Source of the DNA: Aralia elata
Lineage: Eukaryota > Streptophyta > Magnoliopsida > Apiales > Araliaceae
Reading direction: 5' to 3'
DNA: 64,000 nt
Assembly (NCBI GenBank): GCA_034770075.1
Contig: CM068382.1
Location: 744,001 to 808,000 of the forward strand
The notes below the pieces were generated by a model that was not told the origin of the DNA, searched no databases, and saw only the letters and a program-made list of their open reading frames with translations. Each line of letters begins with the position of its first letter. Position 1 is the first letter of the stretch. This document shows, piece by piece, positions 52,101-62,646 of this stretch. The position numbers and the translations under genes were made by a program.

Positions 52101-52546
52101 CTTTTAATCCAAAACAAAGTTCGGCCTCACAGAAGTCAGGAGCCCATCACTATGTTTCACCTTGAAGGCTCGCGCAGGGAATTAATTATGAAAAGGTGTA
52201 CTCCACATCTTAATTTATAAACTAAAGTCCATGAGCTTCAAGAATTATAACCCCATTGATTTTATTTTATTTTATTTATTAAATTTTTTTTGTAGTGAAC
52301 AGTGATTTTAAAGGCCTTGCAGCAAGACTCTTGCTTATGGATCAGAGATTCAAGCTTGCTTTATGTGCATACATTTAACTAACAGCAATTACCTCAATTT
52401 TCTACGAGAATTGGCATTAAATCTGGTTATACTAATAACGAATACTATAACTTATAGTATTCACTTCAATGCCTATAAATGATCTTATGATCAAAGCCTG
52501 CAACCAAAATTTTGTGGACAGCATGGTCGAGCCTACCGTTGAGTAG
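49119..52546. other. Fimbrin promoter side and intergenic DNA
   Basis: A (gaa)n run (ctt/gaa type, near 49209-49228) lies in the likely fimbrin 5' UTR. A GGGGA repeat occurs near 50867-50883 and a (cta)n near 50232-50247. Short open frames, for example 51350-51544, have no recognisable product. The 3' UTR of the next gene should lie just below 52546. Confidence 0.55.
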
Positions 52547-55500
52547 CTAGAAAGCAATTTCTTGAAGAACTTGAAGTGTATTTTGATGAACCTGAAAATC
52601 AGATTAAAGATTGATGTTAGAGATTTATGGGCAAATTGATGATGCATCTTTTGCAGCATGAGGGTAGATTTTGTCAATGCAGTTAGTACTAGTAATTTGA
52701 TAAATATACACCCACATTATGAGCAATAGAGCTGTGTCTACAAAATCATTGAATCGAGGAAGATTAATGCAGCAATAGTAAATTTTGATAGACTAGCTAG
52801 CTCCAATAATCAATTATGAAACCCCAATAAAACAGAAATAAAGTCTTCATCTAAATGAAGTAAATCAGAATTGCACAGAAATATGTTATTGATCATGAAA
52901 TAAAAAGTGCACACCTTCCAGGAAATATGTTTGTTATCCCATGTTTTCAAAATATACGTTATATATATATGTGTGTGCGCGCGCGCGCTCTCTCTCTCTC
53001 TCTAGTGTGGAGAGAAAATGGTAAGGCAGAAACAAAATTACCCATTCAAGATGCTGTGCTGTAATGCCAGGGACATTTCCTGCATAGATGCCACCTAGCA
53101 CCTAAGAAAATCCAACAGGAGGGAGATCAAGAATCAACAGTGAATCAAAATAAAAACCAATCATCAAGTGTGTAGTACGAAGATATTTCAAGCAAACATT
53201 TAGTAAGAGCTCTTACTGCTGGACCTAGCTCCAAAAATAAATGACAAACACAAACATTTTTGAAGCTTATATGAGCAGAGGAACTTGTAAAGAAAAATTT
53301 GCTCTGGAAAAAATCAATGAAGTAATTTTTTTTAACTGGTCCCGCTTGGTTAGTAATTTCCATTCTAGACACGTCCTCAAGCCCAGTAAACTCACAGTAA
53401 CCATTCCTATATCAACAAACCACGATCATAAATGGAAGTGTACTCTGTACCTTGGACACAGTCTCAAGAAACATGCCAGGACGCACAGGTAATGGTTTGA
53501 TTCCAGTAACACTACCCTGGAGACATGACAAGAGTGTCAAGCACATATGCAAAACTAGACCATCTTCTTTTTTTCTCTTTTTAAAAAAAAATCTAGTGAA
53601 AATACAATATTATAATAGCGTAAGAAAAACTCACCCTTCCTGCAATTCCACTTGAAACTCTTCTTCCATTTGTGCTTGTCTCGTCAGTATCAGAGTCATC
53701 CGCACCTTCATCTTTTCCTTGCATGACATTTTTTATCATTTCACGTACAGTTTTCCCAGGTTTAAGAGCAACAAGTTTAGTTAAAAAGTTGACCTGAATG
53801 TGGCAAAATTGAATCAATATTGGTAAAGAGAATAGTGTGCAAGCTGATGCGGATTGTATACTATGGAACTTTTTGGTTAGGTAAATCATTTAGACAATTC
53901 AAATCTACTGGTAAATGAAAATCAACCAACATCTTATCTTATGTAGGGTACTTAATGTTCAGAGAATTAGACACCTCTGATTCAGGGAGAGTATTGAAAC
54001 CACGATCATTTCTTTCATCTAGTATTCCACCTCCCATCATATTACGAGCTTCTTCTCTGATCAAAACAAGCCTTGCAAGCAGCTTTCGATCAGGAACAAC
54101 AGGTCGGGTTTCCATTGTCTGCAAATGATCATTTAGGATCAAAATATGCACACTAAAAAAATTGGGTGGGGGGGGGGGGGGGGTTAGGGGCGGTTGATGC
54201 AGGCAGAGACACAGAGAGAGATACTTTAAGGTTTAGAATTAACTAAAGGACACTTCTAGATGACCGCATGCATTCAACTTTTTTATACCCATGATTTAAA
54301 AATAACAGCTGCAGTATTTCTAATAACAACAATGAAAGAAAACAAGCTCTGTCGATATATACTGAAACAGTGAATCTTGGTTACTATGAGCCCAATCAAT
54401 GACTGTTCCAGAATGCCTTAAATAGGAAAATGAAAAAGAAAAAGAAAAGTAATATTGCTTTAAGATTAATGTGCACACCAAAGGAATTAGCTAAGGCTCA
54501 TTTAGTAGATTAAGTGATGATTCGAATGCAAGTCACTACCTAAATGTCATGAATGGGATGGTTCATTTGTGAATTGTCTAATATAGGCAAATTAATTAAG
54601 AGAGAGGCTACTTGGATAAGGTATAACTATTAAGGTTACAATCATTACATTTTACACTTGCAACCAATATTATTGAAAATTTTGCATATGAGATACACGA
54701 AGCTAAGCAATTCAATTTCTTCAGCAAGCCCAAAAAATTAATATAGAAGTGATAAGAACTTAATAATCTCCAGCAAAATGATCCCGAGGCCTAAAAGAAA
54801 AAGAGAGCACCCAGAAGAAATCGAGACAAATCTCAGCTTGTATAGTCCATATCTTCCCTGGTCGTGGATTGCGATGTGTGAACAATACATCTCCATTTAG
54901 ATCACAGGATATTGTTAATATATCATATCACAAGTGATCACAAGTAAGTTGGAGTCTCACGTTGGAAAAATAATAAAAGTGTGAAGGATTAATATATATG
55001 AATGGGCCCAATATCTAATGACTTAAGCTTGTGGGTCAAGTTGGATTCCAAACATGTGTGTTAGTGCCTTGTGTACGCACACACGAGTCGTGGACTCCCT
55101 GGTTCTCCTCCAATAACAGATATCTTGATCCTGGGCTGGTGATCCTCTTCAAAAGATACACGATGGTGGTTCAGAAATTAAATCTCGGAGAGCCTATTCA
55201 AAAGACGCGATGATGGTTCGGAAAATAAATCCTGGATAGCCTCTTCAAAAGACACGCGATGGTGGTGATTTGAAGAAGGAAATCTACATGGAGTAGCAAA
55301 GGGATTTGAAGTTAAAGGGAAATAATACTTGGTTTGCAGATTGAAGAAAAGTTTGTATGGCCTAAAACAAGCAGCAAGGAAGTGGTACATGAATTTTGAT
55401 TCATTCATGGAGAATCAAGGTTACAGTAGAATAGTTGCAAATTGTGTGTGTGAATTTTTTCCGGATGGTAACTTCATTATTTTATTGCTATATGTAGATG

Positions 55501-58500
55501 ATATGTTGATACTTGATAGTTTGGCAAGATGCTAACATGGTTCGTAGACTCAAGGGAGAATTGTTCAAGTCCTTTGATATGAAGGACTTGGGTCTAGCTA
55601 AGTAGATTTTGGACATGAAGATTGTTCATGACAGGCAAGCCAAGAAATTGTGGTTGTCAAAAGAGAAGTACGTTGAACGGGTGCTTGCAAGGTTCAACAT
55701 GGGTGATGCTAAGCTAGTTAGCACACTATTGGCCAGTCATTTTAAGTTGACTAAGCATATGTGTTCTTCTACTAAGGAAGGAAGTGATGATATGGCAGTA
55801 GTTCCCTACTCCTCTGCTGTAAGAAATATAATGTATACAATGGTTTGTACACGACCAGATATTGCTCATGCAGTTGGCGTTGTGAGCAGATATTTGTCTA
55901 ATCCTTATAGAGAACATTGGGAAGTAGTTAAGTGGATTCTTAGATATTTGAAGGGTACTTATGGTTTGTGTTTGTGTTTGAGTTTTGGTGGTTCAAATTT
56001 AGTTTTGGAGGGTTTTACAAATGTAAACATGGCAAGTTCTGAAGAAAATAAGTTTATTTTGGGGTATTTGTTTATTTTGCAGGGGGAGCTGTGTCATGGC
56101 AATCCAAGTTGCAGAAGTGTGTTTCTTGTCTATAACTAAATCATAATACATTACTGCTACAGAAGCAGGTAAGGAGATGTTATGGTTGAAACGGTTTATC
56201 CAAGAGTTGAGTTTGACACAAGAAGAGTATGTGATTTATTTTGATAGTCAAATTACAATTGACTTGACCAAGAACTTCACTTATCATACTCGTACCAAGT
56301 ACTGGCTTCGAGAAGTGATGGAACAAGAGTTGATGAAAGTGAAGAAAGCTCATACTAATGAGAACCTTTCGGACATGATGACAAAGGTTATGACTCGCGA
56401 TAAGCTAGAGCTTTGCAAGGAGTTGGCCAGCAGCGGTACCACGCTCTTCTGTGCTTGTAGATGAACTCCCCTATATGCATCCCGACTAAGGTCTCACAAA
56501 CACACGCTTCCCTTATGCATCCAGTCGCTTCACTAATGTGAACCATCACCAAAAATGCATCAACATCTTTCAAACAAAGGGTTACTAATAATGAAAATGC
56601 CAGATACCCAATCTTTAAGGTTCAAAGAATAGGCTCCTAGTGGTTTTATTTTTCATATAAGAAATGCAAAGGGGAAGAATGGACTCCAAGTGACGGGATC
56701 ACGGTAGAATCCCTTTTTCTTGGATTTGGAGGGAGAGATTGTTGAGTTTGTGGAGTCCAAACCCATAAGATTATCTCAATTAAAATTGGGAGTATTTTAA
56801 CTTGTAGTGTGTGAGACACATGGGATCATAGCCTTGGTAAATAGGGCTCCAAATATATGTACACAGTTTTAACCGTGTGAGCTAGTGGCAGTGGAATCAA
56901 TTCCTAAAGTCATTGGGACTTTTATAATATGGCACGAAGCCTATATGACTGGTAATTTCCGAAACCAACGCAGAATTGAAGTCATGATATATATATATAT
57001 ATATGTTAGAAAGAGACACTTGAACTTACATTTCATATATTTTGATTACTTAGAAAGCTTACAAGGTTACCTACTTATACAATTGGAAGAAATAATTAAG
57101 ACAAAACATGTTCCTTAATATAAGGAAACATGCAAGCTAATACAAGGAAGAAAACATGGAGTGGGAAACATGGAATAAAACATAAGGAAGAATATAGGGA
57201 AAAGGTGGAGGAATATTGGAATAAAGTGAAGAAAAATATTCTCCATTATTATTTCCAACACTCCCCCTCAAGCTGATAAATAGAAATCTCCTATTTCTCA
57301 GCTTGGAAAACGATCGGCAATTGGACAAAACTCCGTTTGTGAATAGCAATTCCGGCAGTTAACAGTACTCCGTCTATGAATAGCAATTCCGGCAGTGAAC
57401 AGTACTCCGTCTATGAATAGCAATTCCGGTAGTGACCAGTAACTCCGTCTATGAATAGCAATTCCGGCAGTTTGGACAATACTTGTAAAGACCTCCATCT
57501 CCTTACCAGCACCAATCGTCATCTTCGTGAGACGATCCTTTACTGTAATAAACTTGGGATGGTTGTGGTGTGTTTGAGTTTACCCCAATTGCAAAAGGGA
57601 TTTCTTGTTGAAAAATCATCACTGGAGTAGAATCTGAAGTTTCTAATTTTTCGCCCATTTTTTTTTTTTTTTTAAAGAACTGTGGGTAAGTTTCAGAAAA
57701 AACAGGTTGTGGGGTACAAACTGTAATAGGCAGTTTCAGAAAACTGCATAGATGGTTGCCGGAAAAGTCGCCGGAAATATGCAGTTTCAAAAACTGCACA
57801 GGTGACTGTTGGAAAAAGTCGCCGAAAAAAGTCGCCGAAAAAAGTCACCGGAAAAAAGTCGCCGGAAAAGGTCGCCGGAAAAGATCAGGCTCTGATACCA
57901 TGTTAGAAAGAGACACTTGAACTTACATTTCATATATTTTGATTACTTAGAAAGCTTACAAGGTTACCTACTTATACAATTGGAAGAAATAATTAAGACA
58001 AAACATGTTCCTTAATATAAGGAAACATGCAAGCTAATACAAGGAAGAAAACATGGAGTGGGAAACATGGAATAAAACATAAGGAAGAATATAGGGAAAA
58101 GGTGGAGGAATATTGGAATAAAGTGAAGAAAAATATTCTCCATTATTATTTCCAACACTATATATATATATATAAATCACTGGGATATCATATATATGAC
58201 TTGTGTGTGAGTTAATTGACTATGAAAATAAAAAACAAGTAATAGTCTTGTTATTCAACGAAGTGATTCTCGACAATTGCAACAAGGATAACACAGTGTG
58301 TGGTGTTGCCGAACAACAAAGGTGAAAATTGCGAGAAGAATTTAGTAATTGGTTGATTCAGTTTGTTGGTGTTTTCGCCATCTGTTCGAGTAAATTAATA
58401 GCTGGAAGATTTTAATTAATTCGAAGGTTTTGGGTGATAGGTAATTTGAGCTTTCACTCGAATTAAGGTATTTTTGTACTCTCTCAGTTTTTTGTAATAT

Positions 58501-61000
58501 TTCAAGTTTTAGTGTTGAAACTTGGAAAGACCGATTGTACTCATAGTTGATTATAGTGGATTATTTCAGAGTTCGTCCCATGGTTTTTACCTCTTAGTTT
58601 TAGAGAATTTTTCACGTAAAAATCTTGATGTATTGTGATTGGTTTATTTTCTTACTATTATTTTCTGTGATTAATATTTATTTTGTGAGATTGCATAATA
58701 TTTGTTTAGCGTGCCTTTGTCAGAGACGGTTCTTGTTGGAAGTGTTTTCCAACAAAGTGGTATCAAAGCAAGCTTATTTGCGCAGTTGTATATTTGATAA
58801 ATTGAATGGAGGAATCAAATAAGGCCATGATTAAATTGACCTCTTCTAATTTTCTGAGCTGGAAGCCTAGTATGATGGAAAACATCCTTTACTAAAAGGA
58901 TTTTGTATGATGCATTAGAGCTTAAGGGAGTTAAGCCAACGGATAAATATGAGATTATCAGTCACATTCGATAGTAGTACTTGTTTCTTTTCCACAACCA
59001 ATTAACTCACGCACAAGTCATATATATAATATCCCAATGATATATATATATATATATATCCGTGTTGGTTTCGGAAATTACTAGCAATATAGGCTCCCTG
59101 CCATATTATAAAAGTCCCAATGACTTTAAGAATTAATTCCACCGCCACTAGCTCACACGGTTAAAACCACATACATATACTTAGAGCCCAATTCACTAAG
59201 GCTATGATCTCATGTGTCTCACAAGCAACAAATTAATATACTCCCAATTTTAATTGGGATAATCTCATGGGCTTAGACCCCACAAACTCAACAGATATAT
59301 CACAGGTCAGTAGGTCACTTTAGGTTCCTCTGCAAGTTATTAGTGTTTGGTTCCCGTGTTAATAAATGGCACAAGCCAACCAAAGATATGAGATCTTCTG
59401 ATTTATTGTTTTAAACATTTGTCTCCACATTCCACAACCCCTTTGCCAAGTATTGCAATCAATCTATCACTTGGAATACAAACAATAACGTAACATAAAT
59501 ATAGATACAAACAAAAGTACTGGCCCTCCCTTTTTCTTTTTCAAATTTGGTGGAGGGGAGGGGAGCAAAGAGAGATATTTTATTTTACTTTACTTGGAAC
59601 TTGCAATCCAGGAGGAATTCATCCTTTTCTCCAATGCTTTCTATAATTGAGGTAGACAAAAACAGCTTGTTCTACTCTTTCAAATTAATTCTCTCTTGGA
59701 AAAAGTGGCCCTCCCATGAAAAATGAGAATACATCCATGAAATATTGACAGCTACAGTATATGATTAATATTTTTTTTTATAGAGATCATAATTTCAATT
59801 GCCGACTTCAGATAAAGATATTTTGAAGCAATGTATGCAAATGTTCTTTAGCTAATACCTCCAGTAAATCATCAGCCTGGTTAGCTATGTCATTCAAGTT
59901 CGCTCCAGGGAGATGAACATTAGTGCCGTTCTCGCTTTTGAATGCACCACCACCTGCAGCAACTCGTCTAAGTAACTCATGCCTGCTTTCTTTCTGGGGA
60001 GTTCTACAGAGCAGGCCAATCACTTGAACCTAGAAATGTATACAACGGAGATCAATTCAGCATGAGTACAAAGTTGATACTGTTTGACAACCAAATACTG
60101 AAAGAATTTGAGTGACGGCAAGTCGTTACATGTGAGGGGCATTTCTTTGTAAGATGTGATAATACAGTCTCCTTGATCACCTCTAAGAGTGCCTTGCGCT
60201 GAACACAAACCGTTGACAATGATTAAACTCAATTGCTGAAGCCCGAAATGTATACTAACAAAGGAACATTATCTCATAATAGCAATGAGCTCCATATAAA
60301 GCAACAATAAAGGAGTGTCACAAGACTCACAAACATGTGATATCTTGGCAGCGTATTAGTGTAACTATGAGAATGACCAAATGGAGTTATGCATAGCATA
60401 GAATTGATTAACAAATCCAATCAAAAACAATAGCTTATGTCACCACTATGTTTTGAGATAAATTTTCGATCAAATTGTTACCACGGTCAGGATTTTCCCA
60501 ACTACTTAACCCGTTTGGAGCACCAAGCTTTGTAGCAACGAAACACTCAATTCGAAAAATGTAAACAAAATTTGTGTTAGCAGTTTTACTGATTAGCTAT
60601 TTCCACTGTTTTTAAAAGCCCGTCTTCATCAAAATTAAGCTAATAAATATAGATGGCACAAAAGTGAAAGTTTGAATAGAAAGTTGAACTTGTCACCTTA
60701 TCATCCTGGTCATTTTCAGCAAGTTGGATCATGTAATCTAGGGCCATCATAAATCCTGATTCCATCTGATCAACTCTCTTCCCAATCACTCCTTGTGCAG
60801 CCAACTGCACTGCCATCTCCTCAGATGCTGCATCCATGTTATCGTCTTCCAACTGTGTCAGTTTGTACATGTTAAACAAATAACTGGCAAAAATATGACA
60901 AAATTGCCATTAATGAAATCTCCCAGAGTACATTGGTTTTGGAATTTAAGTAAGAAACACACAAGCTTGTTTGTATCCAGGACTCATACTCCTTTTCTTC

Positions 61001-61037
<37 letters not shown>

Positions 61038-62456
61038 TCACCTATCAAAGACATTATGGAAAAATATACTGTATTATTTTCATTCAGCTGAAACGGAAAA
61101 CAAGCAAGTTAATTTCTTCAACTAACATAAGGAAACCATATAAAGAGGCATGATCAGAATTTGGTTATAGAAAAGCACAAAACTTTATACACTCATGCAA
61201 CAACAGCATTACCACAAGTCTACAAGACTACAGCTACTAACCTGTTCTGTCCCACGATATGAAAGTTAGTTTCTCAAATGTGATATATGTTACCTTCTGG
61301 AGGGGATGTCAACAAATAATATAATATGCCTACGAACTGTGATTTACTGATTTGCGTAACTTAGATTCTCTAAACTTTTACAAATTGATAATTATTAGTG
61401 TATTCAAAAAACGTTACGTAATTATAATATAAGGAGGTTGAGTAACCGCACCACAGTTAAAGATTACTGGTTCTGGTTTTCACGTTGTGATTAGGTTTTA
61501 TTTGCCCTATATGATTCATCTTCAAATGTTGGGATTTAGGAGTATCTAATAAGAAGACCTGAATTGTGTGTATTGCTACTAGTTCAGTTTTAAGTTTAAG
61601 ATTTACTACCTCTTCAAAAAAAGAGTCTCATTTTCAAAATTTTAAAATTCTAGGAGTTCCATTTTTACTTCTAAATCTATTGCGTATCTAGTTTAGTAGT
61701 GATAGCATTATAATAAAATTGTGCCATTGTGGTGGTAAAGTTAAGGATGTTTGTGCATGTTTGTTAATACTACAATCAAAGCAAATTGAACTCTTGTTTT
61801 GGAACAAAAAAAAAAAGGCAAATGGACTCTTTTTTTAGGAACGGAGGGAGTAGGATTTAACCTTTGTATGATTATGTGTAATTGTGTACAAACCCAGCTG
61901 TCAAACAAAATTCCCAAAATTCTCATACAAAGCAAGTGTGGAGAATAATGTCTATATGCACAATCAAGAGCTACTGAAGTTTGAACTTTTAAAGATTAGA
62001 CCAAATTACAGAATTGAAATAAGGTTCATATGCATGGATTTCTCAATCAAAAACCTTCAAATTTCAAGATAAGCATGTTGGGTACTTGGAATTTAAACAG
62101 AAATTAAATTAAGGAAACCATAGAAAGTAAAAGAGGAATTTGAAGAGTGAAAAACTTACCAGCTTGACCATTTCTTCAAGAACAGAGGTGACCTGCTCAC
62201 CACCTTTAAGGAGAGCTTCATATTGGGAGGAGTCAATTGATTGGTCCCCACGTTTCTGCTTCCTATTTCTATCTATTGCATCCAATTCCTCTTGTGAATA
62301 GCCTCCACCAACCTCATAACTGGTACACAGACCCAATATGTGTTGCTTCTTTTGCTTCAGCTGGTGTTGAAATTGGAGCGGCGAAGATGTATGCCGCTTT
62401 GTAGTGATAAAAGGAGAAGGAAGAGAGAGAAAATTACAGGATGAGAGAGAGAACAT
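52547..62456 (-). CDS. Uncharacterised plant protein, probable plastid target, 9 exons
   Basis: Exons on the minus strand: 62456-62160, 60852-60697, 60198-60130, 60029-59859, 54118-53975, 53793-53635, 53516-53451, 53101-53042 and 52591-52547 (stop TAG). All introns are GT-AG in phase 0, giving 388 residues. Residues 1-38 are Ser-rich and basic, like a chloroplast transit peptide. Acidic and helical segments follow (YSQEELDAIDRNRKQKR, LEEMVKLLEDDNMDAASEEM), then highly ordered stretches with a strongly conserved look (HELLRRVAAGGGAF, LPGANLNDIANQADDLLE, LIREEARNMMGGGILDERND, LVALKPGKTVREMIKNVM). The C-terminus ends AQHLEWVHQNTLQVLQEIAF. I do not recognise a named family and give no function. 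The Met at 62456 was preferred to one at 62609, which lies inside a tRNA relic. Intron 4 (54119-59858) is swollen by transposons. Confidence 0.88.
54168..54183 (+). repeat. G16 homopolymer in intron 4
   Basis: Sixteen consecutive G beside attgggt and followed by ttaggggcgg. Confidence 0.9.
55144..55275 (+). repeat. About 48-bp direct repeats at the left of the Copia pol relic
   Basis: Three copies start with tcttcaaaaga or tattcaaaaga and continue gatggtggtt or gatgatggtt. The third copy is cut short where pol sequence begins. Confidence 0.75.
55260..56464 (+). pseudogene. Copia pol relic: reverse transcriptase to RNase H
   Basis: Frameshifted pieces include CRLKKSLYGLKQAARKWY and LLLYVDDMLI (the YVDD reverse-transcriptase site), then AVRNIMYTMVCTRPDIAHAV, and near the end an RNase H region with AGKEMLWLKRFIQEL and DSQITIDLTKN. 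Stops at about 55530 and 55604 and a frame change near 56140 make it a pseudogene. Integrase, protease and most of the reverse transcriptase N-terminus are missing. The motif order is that of Tork/Tnt1-like Copia elements. Confidence 0.88.
57330..57471 (-). repeat. 37-bp tandem array in the young LTR element
   Basis: Four units start at 57330, 57367, 57404 and 57442. Each contains tatgaatagcaattccgg or a one-to-two-base variant. Confidence 0.93.
57765..57893 (-). repeat. Short gtcgccggaaaa repeats beside the primer-binding site
   Basis: The unit aaaagtcgccgg (and gtcaccgg) repeats about seven times, immediately downstream of the primer-binding site in minus orientation. Confidence 0.9.
58758..58985 (+). 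pseudogene. Copia primer-binding site and gag N-terminal relic
   Basis: TGGTATCAAAGCAAGC (58758 on) is a one-change version of the initiator-tRNA-Met primer site. A gag start follows at about 58805, with MEESNKAMIKLTSSNF then LSWKPSMMENILY and a stop, later KDFV-like and YDALELKGVKPTDKYE. It stops where the inverted LTR begins. Confidence 0.8.
58990..59293 (-). repeat. Inverted fragment of the Copia LTR
   Basis: Read on the minus strand it begins TGTTGAGTTTGTGGGGTC and follows the 56740 LTR for about 300 bases, to the gacttgtgcgtgagttaatt zone, with many point differences. It is in opposite orientation to the other LTR copy. Confidence 0.85.
60996..61042. repeat. (TA)n-rich tract in intron 1
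   Basis: Interrupted TA/CATA dinucleotide run within 60853-62159. Confidence 0.85.
61604..61852. mobile_element. Stowaway-like MITE in intron 1 of the uncharacterised gene
   Basis: The left end TACTACCTCTTCAAAAAAAG and the inverted right end TACTCCCTCCGTTCCTAAAA agree with small gaps, and both continue into aaagagtc. It lies in 60853-62159. Confidence 0.7.
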
Positions 62457-62575
62457 TGAGAAGGGAGGGAAAAGACCCAGAGCTGCAAAGAGGGATAGAG
62501 AAGAAGAGGGAGGATGAGAGAAAAAAAAATGGATGAATTCATAAGAAAATAACCCCAAAATTATTTTAAAAAATA

Positions 62576-62646
62576 CGCCGTCTTGTGTGAATCGAACCCA
62601 CGGCCACATGGTTAAAAGCTGCGCACTCTAACGTAAAGCAAGGGGC
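62576..62646 (-). tRNA. Degenerate tRNA-Lys(TTT)-like pseudogene
   Basis: Read on the minus strand, a tRNA-like 71-base segment runs from GCCCCTT to AGACGGCG. The anticodon loop reads CTTTTAA, and the T arm GTGGGTTCGATTCACAC is well kept, with a B-box. The D arm is shortened (GCTTTACGTTAGAG against the usual GCTCAGTTGGTAGAG). The acceptor and anticodon stems have mismatches. It lies about 120 bp upstream of the start codon of the uncharacterised gene. It is probably dead. Confidence 0.6.

Larger units (their letters stand above)
57004..58157 (-). mobile_element. Very young non-autonomous Copia-derived LTR element
   Basis: Direct LTRs of 257 bp (57004-57260 and 57901-58157) appear identical. 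On the minus strand each reads TGTTGGAAATAATAATGG...CTTTCTAACA. TGGTATCAGAGCC, the initiator-tRNA-Met primer site, follows the 5' LTR directly (57888-57900), and a purine tract, CTTGAGGGGGAG, precedes the 3' LTR. The 640-bp interior keeps a gag-like start and a later piece (MTIGAGKEMEVFT) that resembles the pre-integrase region, so it looks like an internal-deletion derivative. It sits in a TA microsatellite of the host LTR, which hides the target duplication. Confidence 0.93.
56740..58754 (+). repeat. Copia LTR, split by a younger element
   Basis: It begins TGTTGAGTTTGTGGAGTCC directly after the purine-rich tttggagggagagat. It ends GGAAGTGTTTTCCAACA. Removing 57004-58157 leaves about 862 bp. 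A tRNA-iMet-type primer-binding site follows it, so this copy acts as a 5' LTR for the gag piece and as a 3' LTR for the pol piece. Confidence 0.85.
54913..59293 (+). mobile_element. Rearranged Copia composite in intron 4 of the uncharacterised gene
   Basis: The order is: LTR-like start (TGTTAATATATC), short repeats, pol 3' half, LTR, primer-binding site and gag start, then an inverted LTR fragment ending CTCAACA. The 5-mer GATAT flanks both outer ends (54908-54912 and 59294-59298), which may be a target duplication. This order differs from LTR-gag-pol-LTR, so tandem insertion, recombination or abnormal integration must have happened. None of the reading frames is intact. Confidence 0.7.

Noticed and set aside
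52547..62456. Naming the nine-exon plastid protein PALE CRESS (PAC)
   Set aside because: The conserved blocks do not agree with the PAC features that I recall, so I left it unnamed rather than force a match.
62457..62609. Upstream Met that would extend the uncharacterised protein
   Set aside because: The extra codons start inside a tRNA relic and pass through a hydrophobic Phe-rich stretch; the Met at 62456 starts a typical transit peptide.
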